Positions 32,800-41,483 of a DNA stretch of 64,000 nucleotides are shown here, piece after piece. Each line of letters begins with the position of its first letter. Positions within the stretch are counted from its first letter, which is position 1. The notes under the pieces are model-generated. The model saw nothing but the letters and a program-made list of their open reading frames with translations. It made no database searches and had not been told where the DNA came from. Where the stretch lies: the NCBI GenBank assembly GCA_021155195.1, contig JAJNPV010000030.1, positions 1 through 64,000 on the forward strand, written 5' to 3'. The DNA comes from Ohtaekwangia sp. (GTDB lineage: Bacteria > Bacteroidota > Bacteroidia > Cytophagales > Cyclobacteriaceae). A program made the position numbers and the translations under genes.

Positions 32800-33411
32800 T
32801 TAATGAATGAAAAATGAAAGGATACCCGTTAGCACCAATGTGACACCTGTTATAATGCCTGCATTGTGCTCAAGGGTATGCCAGTTAAGTTTGAGTAATC
32901 CTCTATAGGTAACACTCACCCAGATCACCATGCCACCTACCGTTACAATGGTATAGAGTAGAGCTAGTAATGAGACCATCCACCAGCCACTTGTTCCCGC
33001 CATCAGAAAATATGCTTCAATTTCGAGGCAGGGTGAAAAGAACATGGCCACCACCAAACTGAAAATTACTTTGTTGTCGGAGGTAATTTCTTTATGTCGG
33101 TGCAAATGAAAATGTTTATGCATATGATGTTGATAAATAAAGAAGATGCCCAACGCGATTAACACTGAAGGAGCAACATAGGCGGTGAAGTACTCCATAT
33201 TAGCCGCTAACTGAATGCCCGCCACACCAAGGATAATTCCAATGAGCGCGGTACTTAACGCATGAGATAGGCCTGCAATGAACGTAACGTTTGTTGTTTT
33301 TTTTATCGACCAGTTTTCCTTTTTAGCAATGGCGAGTATTGGCAACCAATGGTTAGGAATCAGTGCATGGAGTACACTCAGCGTTAAACTTCCTGCAATA
33401 AGTGTAATCAT
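32800..33411 (-). CDS. NicO/HupE-like metal permease
   Basis: A product of about 203 residues; ATG 33411 is preferred over upstream TTG codons. It has about six membrane helices and metal-site features: HALIPNHW near residue 16, GLSHALSTALIGI near 45 and FFSPCLEIEAYF near 125. A long His-rich loop (YQHHMHKHFHLHRHKE) lies between the third and fourth helices. RcnA/NicO and HupE/UreJ proteins with HA-x-x-PDHW-like motifs move Ni2+ or Co2+. The direct neighbour downstream is the P1B-2 ATPase and upstream the CzcB/CzcC genes, so a role in Zn/Co/Cd homeostasis is likely. The exact family name and direction of transport are uncertain. Confidence 0.65.
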   Translation of the reverse strand: MITLIAGSLTLSVLHALIPNHWLPILAIAKKENWSIKKTTNVTFIAGLSHALSTALIGIILGVAGIQLAANMEYFTAYVAPSVLIALGIFFIYQHHMHKHFHLHRHKEITSDNKVIFSLVVAMFFSPCLEIEAYFLMAGTSGWWMVSLLALLYTIVTVGGMVIWVSVTYRGLLKLNWHTLEHNAGIITGVTLVLTGILSFFIH

Positions 33412-33496
33412 TTTCTCGAGCAACAAGGTGTAAGAATAGCCCGAAGGTCATCAGGTATTTCCATTCCAGTAGCGTTTTATAATTTGTAATTAAAGC

Positions 33497-34732
33497 TTAT
33501 TGTGCGTGTTCTTCTTTTTCACTGTTTTTCATTTTGGAAAGGATGGCATACGCGCCTTTTATCACCACCTCATTTTTATTGTTCCATCCTTCCGGCAAAA
33601 TTACTTCTGTATGCCCTAATTCGCTATTGCCAACGGTTATCTCCTGCATGATGAAGTGTTGACCTTCTTCTTTGTAATCAACGCCTTCTTTTGACGCTTC
33701 CTCAGCATGATTTCTTTCTTCATGTTCGTGACCTTCTTCGGTTTTAATGAAGACATATTTTTTGCCCTGAAAATCAATGATGGCATCATCCGGTAATGCA
33801 GATACCGATGCGCCTCCCGTTTCAACAATAGCTTTCAGGTACATGCCGGGTAATAAGTCTTTGTCTTCTTTGTCGATGTGGCAGTGGATACGAATGGTTC
33901 TGTCAGGACTAATCTCCCTTCCGATCAGGTATACCGTAGCCAGACGTACTGTGGTTTCGTTGGCAAGTGTAAATCGCACTTTTTGCCCGATCTTAATCTT
34001 GCGAACATCCTTTTCAAAAATAATCAACTCTGCATGCAGGTGCTCGGTGTCTACAATTTCAAAAAGTATATCGCTGGGATTAACAAACTTTCCGATGTTG
34101 ACATTTACTTCCGTTACGAAACCCGTGATCGTTGAATAAATATTTGACGTGCTCGAGATAGTACCTGCCTCCAGGGTAGCGATGTCAACATTTATTAGTT
34201 TGAGTTTGGCAAGCAAACCATTCTTTTTGGCTAACCAGCTTTGATAGGTTGTCTTCGCCTGTTGCAATGTTTTCTGTGCATTCACATTTTCCTTGGCCAG
34301 TTCCTGCTGACGCTCATAATCGGCATGAGCAAAATCAAACTGATTTTTCGCTTCCAGATAGTCTTGTTGCAGTTGAATGTATTCGGGATTTTCGATTACG
34401 GCAATCAACTGTCCTTTGGTAACTCTTGAGCCTTGAAGCAACACCGTGCTTTTGAGAAATCCACCCAAAGGAGCAGATACACTTACCAGTTGTTGTGGTG
34501 GAACATCGAGTACACCGTTAACCTTGATGGTTCCGTTGATTTGTTTTTGCTCGACTTTACCTAATTGAATATCTGCTGTCTTTATCTGTTCAGGTGTGAG
34601 TTCTACAGTATTCTCCTCTTCATCATGATGCTCTTCCGTTGCGGCTTCTGTGTTAGTGTTACCGCATGAGATCAGCAAGGCTGGTATGTAAAATAGTAGT
34701 AAGAGACTTGATAAGTTATAGATGGTTTTCAT
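33497..34732 (-). CDS. czcB: RND efflux periplasmic adaptor (CzcB-type)
   Basis: The 411-residue protein has a lipobox (ALLISC) and His/Glu-rich stretch (EEHHDEEENTVEL), then the four-domain adaptor structure: a lipoyl domain (VSVSAPLGGFLKSTVLLQGSRVTKGQL), a helical hairpin with coiled coil at about 120-190 (YLEAKNQFDFAHADYERQ), a beta-barrel and a C-terminal membrane-proximal domain. Another His-rich stretch (EEGHEHEERNHAEEA) at about 335-350 lies inside the C-terminal half, fitting Zn/Co/Cd transfer. It follows the TolC-family gene after 9 bases. This set (adaptor, channel, pump) is the CzcCBA layout. Confidence 0.88.
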   Translation of the reverse strand: MKTIYNLSSLLLLFYIPALLISCGNTNTEAATEEHHDEEENTVELTPEQIKTADIQLGKVEQKQINGTIKVNGVLDVPPQQLVSVSAPLGGFLKSTVLLQGSRVTKGQLIAVIENPEYIQLQQDYLEAKNQFDFAHADYERQQELAKENVNAQKTLQQAKTTYQSWLAKKNGLLAKLKLINVDIATLEAGTISSTSNIYSTITGFVTEVNVNIGKFVNPSDILFEIVDTEHLHAELIIFEKDVRKIKIGQKVRFTLANETTVRLATVYLIGREISPDRTIRIHCHIDKEDKDLLPGMYLKAIVETGGASVSALPDDAIIDFQGKKYVFIKTEEGHEHEERNHAEEASKEGVDYKEEGQHFIMQEITVGNSELGHTEVILPEGWNNKNEVVIKGAYAILSKMKNSEKEEHAQ

Positions 34733-34741
34733 TTTGTTCTG

Positions 34742-35977
34742 TTATTTATTGCCCGACAAAAATTCAATGTAGATAATGGACTGATTGTAATCGTTCAGTG
34801 TCTGGAGGTGTCCCTCTTTTATGGTGATTGCCTTTTGAACACCTAACAAGTATTCAGCATACCCGATCTCTCCGTTCCTAAAGGCAAGTAATGTCTGCTT
34901 TAGAATGAGGTCTGCATTAGGTAATGCAGAAATGGTGTAATAGTCCAGACTGTTTTTGTTTTTGGTGTATTCCTGCATGGCTTGTTGGTATCGCCCTTGC
35001 AGTGTTTTATGGTAGTATTGGTAGTTGCTCTCCGCTGATTGCCGATTATAGTCGGCAGCCTTCACTCTTCCTTGCTGCGGAGCAAACCATAGCGGAATAG
35101 CAAGCCCAACCTGAAAGCCCTTGAAGCGGTCACTCGAAGTAGCTACCGCTCCTGATCCGGATTCCGTATTCTGAACACCAATCAATGTTTGGGTAAAGAA
35201 GCCAAGCAGAAGTTCCGGGGCAGCTTTGGCCAACTCTACTTTCTTCTCATCTTTTGTCACCTGCACTTGCTGACGCATGTAGGCAGCCGATGGGTTGGAT
35301 TGAATCGCCACGCTATCGGGTGCGTTGCTAAAAGAAACTTTGTTCAACCCGCTATCGGCAATGTCTGGCAACTCATTACTATTGACAAGCGTTTTCAGTT
35401 GTGTGCGAATTATTATCTGATCAGCCTGGATTTTCGCCAGTAGGTTCTTTACCTCATTGCGCTGCGATTCGGCAGTAGTTTGTTCCAGCAAATTAGCTTC
35501 ACCAGCCCTATAACGGAGCGATGCTGCCTTCAGAAAGCCCTCGAAGATGCTATCCTGTTGCTGAAGCAATTTTTCCTTTGCCCTCAAAAAAGCCAACTGA
35601 TAATAGACCTGCTTTACCTGAAAAACTAGTTCATTCTCGGTGGCAGCCTTCTTCAATTCACTCGATACCACAAGCGATCGGTTCAACGCACTTTGACTGC
35701 CAAAGGCTGCGAAAGGAATCGTCTGCGTAATCATCAGGTTATTGTCGTTTTTTGAATAGCTGTTGTATTGGCCATATTGCAACGACACATTTGTTTTCGG
35801 AAGATCGAATCCCGTTTTCTTCAAAGCCCTTTGTGACGCCACATTATAGGTCGCGGCCTGAACGCTTCCATTTTTCTTCAAGGCTGTTTCAATAGCTTGT
35901 TCGAGTGTAAGCACTTGCTGCGACCTTGCTGATAGGGTAATGAGCAGGAACAGTGTGATAAAAAAACATTTCTTCAT
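34742..35977 (-). CDS. czcC: TolC-family outer-membrane channel (CzcC-type)
   Basis: The 411-residue protein has a signal peptide (cleavage near ARSQQV) and two OEP repeats typical of TolC proteins: long amphipathic helices (LFKVK-type segments, EAIETALKKNGSVQAA) and short strand pairs. The length matches CzcC/CusC (about 420-460), slightly short. It forms the outer-membrane exit of the Czc pump. It is the only TolC-family gene in the window, so the Cus system may share it or use one elsewhere. The start at 35977 lies 3 bases after the stop of the pump gene, and the next gene (czcB) follows after 9 bases, so a polycistronic unit is expected. Confidence 0.88.
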   Translation of the reverse strand: MKKCFFITLFLLITLSARSQQVLTLEQAIETALKKNGSVQAATYNVASQRALKKTGFDLPKTNVSLQYGQYNSYSKNDNNLMITQTIPFAAFGSQSALNRSLVVSSELKKAATENELVFQVKQVYYQLAFLRAKEKLLQQQDSIFEGFLKAASLRYRAGEANLLEQTTAESQRNEVKNLLAKIQADQIIIRTQLKTLVNSNELPDIADSGLNKVSFSNAPDSVAIQSNPSAAYMRQQVQVTKDEKKVELAKAAPELLLGFFTQTLIGVQNTESGSGAVATSSDRFKGFQVGLAIPLWFAPQQGRVKAADYNRQSAESNYQYYHKTLQGRYQQAMQEYTKNKNSLDYYTISALPNADLILKQTLLAFRNGEIGYAEYLLGVQKAITIKEGHLQTLNDYNQSIIYIEFLSGNK

Positions 35978-35980
35978 GGC

Positions 35981-38900
35981 TTAAAGATTAGAATCGCAGT
36001 AAAGTTTATTGAACAGCACCATTCCGGACGACTTGTCGCTTGCATAGAGTGACGGATAGTAAGACCTGAAAACGGCCTTTATATTCTGAACAAACTTTGG
36101 CTTGTTTCTAAAATCCTCCCGAATGGGTTTCATCCAGAGATGCTGAATGGGTGAACTCAAGTCCTTGCTATAGTAGTAATTCAATCCTCGTCCGGTCTTA
36201 TAATGATAGACTCGTTTGGAGTAGGTAACCAGGCACGAGTCGTCTAGCACTTTGTAGTAACCGTATGATTTGATAAAGCCTTTATCTCCGAAAGCCCTGT
36301 AGCGTTCTGAGCCGATGCTGTATCCGCCAAGTGTTCCGTATTTGATAGTAAGGTTTTCATCAATTCCGCGGATCGCGAGTTTTGCATTGGGCGTTTCTTT
36401 GACCACATCTTTGCAATCGTTCACACGAATAACTTTAAAAGGCTTATTCTTAACAAAGTCCTCGTGTGTTGAATACAATTTCACCTCTTTGATTCCCTCT
36501 TGTGCCTGGGTAGCAACACCTACCGAAAGCAAAACCGGGATTAAAATGAATCTGATTGTTTTCATAGGAATATTAATTTTTTCTAAATAGATATAAAGAC
36601 AGGGGAGTACGATCAATGTCAACACCGTTGAACTGATTAGCCCCCCGATTACAACAGTAGCCAGCGGCTTCTGTACTTCGGCACCTGCACTGGTAGCCAA
36701 TGCCATGGGCAAAAAGCCAAGCGATGCAACAGCGGCAGTCATCAATACCGGGCGAAGACGAATTTGCGTTCCCTTTCTTACGATGTCGTACAAATCAGTA
36801 AGCCCTGATTTTTTCAGGCGATTGAACTCGGCTATCAATACAATACCATTGAGTACGGCCACACCAAACAGGGCGATGAACCCGATACCTGCTGAAATGC
36901 TGAAGGGCATTCCGCGCAATAGCAAAGCGAACACACCTCCAATGGCTGCCATTGGTATTGCCATAAAAATGAGAATGGATTGTTTAAACGAACCGAAGGT
37001 GAAAAAAAGTAACAGTAAAATCAGTAATAAGGCGACCGGTACAGCAATCGAGAGTCTTGCTTGCGCTTCTTTCAGGTTTTCAAATTGTCCTCCATACGTT
37101 GGATAATATCCTGGAGGAAAATCAATTTGTTTTTCTATTTTTTGCTGAAGTTCCTCTACGATACTGGCTACATCTCGGCCGCGCACGTTGAAGCCTATAA
37201 TGATTCTACGCTTAGCATCTTCACGTTGTATTTGGTTCGGGCCAAGTTTGAATTCAACCTTAGCAACCTGATCAAGCGGAACCTGGTTTCCGGTTGGCGT
37301 TGTAATAAACAGGTTCTGTACGTCTTCGATGCCCTGACGATTTTCTTTTGTTAACCTGACTACAAGATCAAAACGTTTTTCTCCTTCATACACAACACCC
37401 GCACTTTGTCCAGCAAAGGCGGTGCTGATCGCCTGATTAATGGTTTCAATATCCAGTCCAAATCGGGCTACTTCATCACGGTCAATATGCACAACTATTT
37501 GAGGCAGGCCCGTAACTTCTTCCACGTATAAGTCACGCGCACCTTCAACACCGGAGGCAATGCCTGCTACTTGTTTTGATAAACCGGTCAATACATCGAG
37601 ATCCTCACCAAATATTTTTACAGCAACATCCTGCCGTACACCGGAGATCAATTCGTTGAAACGCATTTGTATGGGTTGCTGAAATCCAAATGTTACTCCT
37701 GGTATTGCTTCCAATGCTTCGCCCATCTTTTCTGCAAGTTCCTCGCGGTTATCAGCCTTTTTCCATTCGCCTTTATCCTTCAGAATCACCATTAAATCAC
37801 ATGCTTCAATGGGCATAGGGTCGGTAGGGATTTCACCTGCACCGATTTTACTTACTACTTCTTTTACTTCGTCTGGAAAATCACGAATGAGTATTTCTCC
37901 GGCCTTTAAAGAAGCATCAATTGTATGCGTAAGACTACTGCCGGTAAGCACACGGGTTTCCACAGCAAAGTCGCCCTCCTCCAGTGTGGGAATAAATTCA
38001 CCACCCATGGTTAAGAACAGGAATAAACTACCAATGAAAAGAGCAATCGCGATCATAACCACCAGCATCTTTCTTTTCAATGCTCCATTGATGATGGGCA
38101 GATACAGACGCTGAAAGAAGTCCATCATCTTGTCAGAAAAATTACGCTTATGTTGTGGGTTCTTGCTCAGGAAGAGTGCCGACATCATGGGCACATAGGT
38201 CAATGAGAGGATGAAAGCACCAAGTATGGCAAAACTTACAGTCTGCGCCATAGGCTTGAACATTTTTCCTTCAATGCCTACAAGCGCAAGTATCGGTAAG
38301 TAAACAATCAGGATAATGATTTCACCAAACGCTGCCGAGTTTCTAATTTTCGATGCAGATTCATACACTTCAATATCCATTTCCCCTTGCGTCATTCTGC
38401 GTGAAATACTTCTGATACCGAGGTGGTGCATCGTTGCTTCTACTATAATTACTGCACCGTCCACAATCAAACCAAAGTCAATGGCTCCGAGGCTCATTAA
38501 ATTTCCGGAAACGCCAAATACATGCATGAGCGAAACGGCAAACAACATGGCGAGTGGAATTACCGAGGCCACAATTAACCCGGCTCTCAGGTTGCCAAGA
38601 AAAAGTACTAACACCACAATCACAATCAACGCACCTTCTATCAGGTTTTTCTCCACCGTTCCAATAGCGCGATTCACCAAATTGCTGCGATCGAGAAATG
38701 GTTCAATGACCACACCTTCGGGCAGAGTCTTTTTGATTTGCTCCATGCGTTCTTTTACCCGCTCAACAACAGCATTGGAGTTTTCACCTTTCAACATTAA
38801 AACAAGCGCACCCACCACTTCACCCTCGTTGTTGTAGGTCATGGCACCATACCGGTTTGCGGCTCCAAAGCGTACCTCCGCCACATTGCGAATTAGTATA

Positions 38901-39679
38901 GGAACACCAGCGGATGTGTTCTTCACTACAATCTTTCCGATGTCATCAATGGAACTGATTAAACCTTCGCTACGGATAAACCAGGCATTTGGCTTTTTGT
39001 CGATATACGCTCCACCTGTGTTTTGATTGTTCCTTTCAAGCGCTGTGAAAACATCTGTAATACTCAGGTTATAACTTCTTAGTTTATCGGGATCTAAGGC
39101 GACTTCATATTGTTTCAGAAAACCACCAAAGCTGCTAACGTCCGCCACACCAGGTGTACCGAGCAACTGTCTTCTCACAATCCAGTCCTGAATGGTTCGC
39201 AGTTCGGCAGCATCGTACTTTTCCTCGTATCCCTTTTCCGGGCGAATGAGGTATTGATAGATTTCACCAAGACCAGTAGTGATAGGAGCCATCTCCGGAT
39301 TTCCGATTCCAGCGGGTATCTGATTTCGGGCTTCTGCCAGGCGTTCATTTACCTGCTGCCTTGCCCAAAACACATCGATGTTATCATGAAAAACAATGGT
39401 GACTACGGAGAGACCGAAACGTGATATACTCCGGATTTCTTTTATCTCCGGTATAGTAGCCATCGTTTGCTCCACGGGAAAACTAATGAGCCGCTCTACC
39501 TCCTGTCCGGCCAGTGAGGGACTCAGCGTGATGACCTGTACCTGATTGTTGGTAATATCAGGTACAGCATCAATGGGCAACTGCGTGAGCGAGTAAGTTC
39601 CCCACGCGGCCAATGCCAGCGTGAACAAACCGATCACCAGTTTATGCTTTATTGAGTATTGAATGATCTTGTCTAACAT
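35981..39679 (-). CDS. czcA: CzcA-type heavy-metal RND pump fused to a secreted-family C-terminal domain
   Basis: The 1232-residue ORF starts at ATG 39679 (MLDKIIQYSIKHK), which gives a normal RND N-terminus. Residues 1-1038 form a full RND pump: DAVPDITNNQVQVIT, the TM4 relay AIDFGLIVDGAVIIVE, and FNELISGVRQDVAVKIFG, which is the CzcA (Zn/Co/Cd) form. After the last helix (VLPCLYIYLEKINIP) the frame continues without a stop into 194 residues starting at Met (36565) with its own hydrophobic segment (FILIPVLLSVGVATQAQ). That domain resembles the secreted proteins at 14301 and 28878. It could be made as a fusion, with a thirteenth helix placing the domain in the periplasm, or as a separate protein by internal initiation. 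czcC follows after 3 bases. Confidence 0.88.
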   Translation of the reverse strand: MLDKIIQYSIKHKLVIGLFTLALAAWGTYSLTQLPIDAVPDITNNQVQVITLSPSLAGQEVERLISFPVEQTMATIPEIKEIRSISRFGLSVVTIVFHDNIDVFWARQQVNERLAEARNQIPAGIGNPEMAPITTGLGEIYQYLIRPEKGYEEKYDAAELRTIQDWIVRRQLLGTPGVADVSSFGGFLKQYEVALDPDKLRSYNLSITDVFTALERNNQNTGGAYIDKKPNAWFIRSEGLISSIDDIGKIVVKNTSAGVPILIRNVAEVRFGAANRYGAMTYNNEGEVVGALVLMLKGENSNAVVERVKERMEQIKKTLPEGVVIEPFLDRSNLVNRAIGTVEKNLIEGALIVIVVLVLFLGNLRAGLIVASVIPLAMLFAVSLMHVFGVSGNLMSLGAIDFGLIVDGAVIIVEATMHHLGIRSISRRMTQGEMDIEVYESASKIRNSAAFGEIIILIVYLPILALVGIEGKMFKPMAQTVSFAILGAFILSLTYVPMMSALFLSKNPQHKRNFSDKMMDFFQRLYLPIINGALKRKMLVVMIAIALFIGSLFLFLTMGGEFIPTLEEGDFAVETRVLTGSSLTHTIDASLKAGEILIRDFPDEVKEVVSKIGAGEIPTDPMPIEACDLMVILKDKGEWKKADNREELAEKMGEALEAIPGVTFGFQQPIQMRFNELISGVRQDVAVKIFGEDLDVLTGLSKQVAGIASGVEGARDLYVEEVTGLPQIVVHIDRDEVARFGLDIETINQAISTAFAGQSAGVVYEGEKRFDLVVRLTKENRQGIEDVQNLFITTPTGNQVPLDQVAKVEFKLGPNQIQREDAKRRIIIGFNVRGRDVASIVEELQQKIEKQIDFPPGYYPTYGGQFENLKEAQARLSIAVPVALLLILLLLFFTFGSFKQSILIFMAIPMAAIGGVFALLLRGMPFSISAGIGFIALFGVAVLNGIVLIAEFNRLKKSGLTDLYDIVRKGTQIRLRPVLMTAAVASLGFLPMALATSAGAEVQKPLATVVIGGLISSTVLTLIVLPCLYIYLEKINIPMKTIRFILIPVLLSVGVATQAQEGIKEVKLYSTHEDFVKNKPFKVIRVNDCKDVVKETPNAKLAIRGIDENLTIKYGTLGGYSIGSERYRAFGDKGFIKSYGYYKVLDDSCLVTYSKRVYHYKTGRGLNYYYSKDLSSPIQHLWMKPIREDFRNKPKFVQNIKAVFRSYYPSLYASDKSSGMVLFNKLYCDSNL

Positions 39680-39687
39680 AATTGGTA

Positions 39688-39813
39688 TTAGAAATGATGA
39701 AGTATGATATGCCGGATTAAGCCAAGTAATCCAAGCCCGATAAGTACGGCCATGACATATCCTAAAATGTCCATTGTCGTTCGGAATAATGAACGAGGTT
39801 TTTTCTTGCGCAT
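39688..39813 (-). CDS. 41-residue single-span membrane protein upstream of czcA
   Basis: A short ORF (ATG 39813, TAA at 39688-39690) encodes 41 residues: a basic start (MRKKKPRSLFRTT) followed by one hydrophobic helix (MDILGYVMAVLIGLGLLGLI) and a HIILHHF tail. The positive-inside rule suggests the N-terminus is cytoplasmic and the His-rich tail periplasmic. It is 8 bases upstream of the czcA start, so translational coupling is likely. Small membrane proteins of this type often modulate the neighbouring transporter; none is proven here. It would be missed by tools with a 50-residue cut-off. Confidence 0.65.
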   Translation of the reverse strand: MRKKKPRSLFRTTMDILGYVMAVLIGLGLLGLIRHIILHHF

Positions 39814-39849
39814 AGCGCAAATTTTAAAATGTAAAAATCAGATTATCCG

Positions 39850-39867
39850 AATGACAGGAATGTCATT
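39850..39867 (-). promoter_or_regulatory. Inverted repeat upstream of the Czc operon
   Basis: A perfect 7-bp inverted repeat (AATGACA, 4-nt spacer GGAA, TGTCATT) lies 37 bases upstream of the ATG of the 41-residue protein, the first gene of the Czc unit. The spacing and AT content fit a repressor site for a metal regulator (MerR, ArsR or Zur type); it could also be a terminator hairpin for the gene ending at 39882. Confidence 0.45.
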
Positions 39868-39881
39868 GCATAAGAGAAGTA

Positions 39882-40205
39882 TTAAGCAAGTTTAGGCGGC
39901 TGCCAGATATTCGATGCATTAACCAATATCGGTTTTTCGAAATAAAGCGTTGTTAATTTGGTGTTATGAACCAGGACCGCAAATGAAATGTCGGCAACTG
40001 GATTAAGTTGAATGTGCGCTGCACAGCAGGCACAAATGCAGAAGGGAGTGCATTGGTCAACCTCACTATTGGTATGGTCATGATCAGTAACGGAAACGAA
40101 TGTTATGTTCGCTTTGCGCTCATCCGTACACGTTTCCTTGTCGTTGCAGGGATAAACCGCCAACGCAAGAACGTACATGGTGAAAAGAAAGCGTATCACT
40201 CTCAT
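39882..40205 (-). CDS. Small secreted Cys-rich protein (DUF6660-like)
   Basis: The 107-residue protein has a signal peptide (FLFTMYVLALAVYPC), then CNDKETCTDE, an HDHTNSEVD stretch, and the dense Cys cluster CTPFCICACCAAHIQ at about 53-65. It ends with NIWQPPKLA, giving a PP pair at the C-terminus. The C-x3-C-x-C-x-CC pattern recalls the DUF6660 family. Cys-rich secreted proteins of this sort probably bind metals or thiols. It is related in general pattern to the small proteins at 1718, 27703 and 29972. It lies upstream of the Czc operon with 68 bases to the 41-residue ORF. Confidence 0.55.
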   Translation of the reverse strand: MRVIRFLFTMYVLALAVYPCNDKETCTDERKANITFVSVTDHDHTNSEVDQCTPFCICACCAAHIQLNPVADISFAVLVHNTKLTTLYFEKPILVNASNIWQPPKLA

Positions 40206-40259
40206 GGCGCAAAATTAAACAAAAAAAACATGTAATTGGGTTGCAGGATGACCTTATAG

Positions 40260-41483
40260 TTAAAAATAGCTCGAAAAACCAAACTGAAACCCTGCTGTTT
40301 TCGAAGCAGGATTTCCCAAAATGTCGGTCTGCCAGTTATAACGGTAGTTTAAGCGAATAACGGTCTGTGCATTTGGCCGCCAGCTAATTCCGGGAACAAC
40401 AGATACAATGTCCTCACGAATATTATCACCTGTTTCTAAAAATTTACCCACGTTCCAGTCTACATATTCAAACCGGCAAATAGCATTTACCACCGAACGT
40501 TCAAAACCAAGTATGCTTTTTCTGAGTACGGGCTGAACCACGTCAAAGAAACCTCCCCATTGTTTATCGCCATACTGCTGACTATAGGTGGAAGGAACAT
40601 CTACACGTGTGTAGGTCCACTCGGTAGTCAAGTAAGTGCCGGTCAGTAAAACTGTGTTAAAATCAATTGCCCAAGTGCGATGCTTCCGCTTTTCATCCAG
40701 CACCAATCCATCTTCCTGAAACTTATTATAGACTCCACCCATGTAAGACAAACCCAGTTCACCAATACGCTTATTGCGTATCGCCACTTTTGCCGTTAGC
40801 AACGGCACTCCGTTAAAACTTTCTTCAAAACGATCCTTATTTAATTTGGATGCCGAAAGGAAAGTTTTGTTCTCGTTGTTGCTTATGATCTGATCATCGA
40901 ACCCGTTGGTAAGGTAGGTCTCATACGCATACACCCAATTATTTTTATATAGTTTGCCATACAAACCAAAGCCTACATTACTCCACGTGGCAGGCAGTAG
41001 TTGAGTGGCAGAAAGCGGGCGGTCAATAAATTCCCATTTAGGCCCATCGTGGTTTTGATTGAACGCTCCAATGGGATTCATCACTATTCCTCCTCTGAAA
41101 TTCAGCAACGGATGAAATTCAAAATCAACAGAAGCAAATTCAATATTGATTTCCTTCGTACCATCTTCAAACTCTATTTCCGAAAGGAATTTTATTCGCC
41201 TGGAAATGCTTGACGCGATAAATAACGTGAGGCGTCTCATTTGAAACTGATGTCCTTCGCTTACCCCATCAGTACCGAGATGTTGCCAATTAGCTTCTAC
41301 ATAGCCACCCACGGCAACCGGTAGTTTACTTACAGACAGAAAGGGTCGGTTATAAACAGCATCCATATTGAGTAACAGTTTGGAAGTGTCCTGCTGTGTT
41401 CTTTTGAACAACGTAGAATCTACTTGCGCAGTCGCTGTTGAGCATATTACTAGGGTAACTACTATCAGTAAACTTATTTTCAT
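40260..41483 (-). CDS. Outer-membrane porin (OprO/OprP-like)
   Basis: The 407-residue protein has a signal peptide (cleavage near ATAQVDS) and a barrel with segments typical of OprO/P-type porins: VGGYVEANWQHLGTDG, FQMRRLTLFIASSISRRIKFLSEIEFEDG and FHPLLNFRGGIVMNPIGAFNQNH. It ends FQFGFSSYF with a terminal Phe. The FEDG and GGIVMNPIG motifs are shared by porins that co-occur with di-haem oxidoreductases in Bacteroidota. It overlaps the Rieske gene by 4 bases and is the third gene of the DtxR-adjacent operon, so it likely serves metal or ligand passage under metal control. Confidence 0.7.
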   Translation of the reverse strand: MKISLLIVVTLVICSTATAQVDSTLFKRTQQDTSKLLLNMDAVYNRPFLSVSKLPVAVGGYVEANWQHLGTDGVSEGHQFQMRRLTLFIASSISRRIKFLSEIEFEDGTKEINIEFASVDFEFHPLLNFRGGIVMNPIGAFNQNHDGPKWEFIDRPLSATQLLPATWSNVGFGLYGKLYKNNWVYAYETYLTNGFDDQIISNNENKTFLSASKLNKDRFEESFNGVPLLTAKVAIRNKRIGELGLSYMGGVYNKFQEDGLVLDEKRKHRTWAIDFNTVLLTGTYLTTEWTYTRVDVPSTYSQQYGDKQWGGFFDVVQPVLRKSILGFERSVVNAICRFEYVDWNVGKFLETGDNIREDIVSVVPGISWRPNAQTVIRLNYRYNWQTDILGNPASKTAGFQFGFSSYF

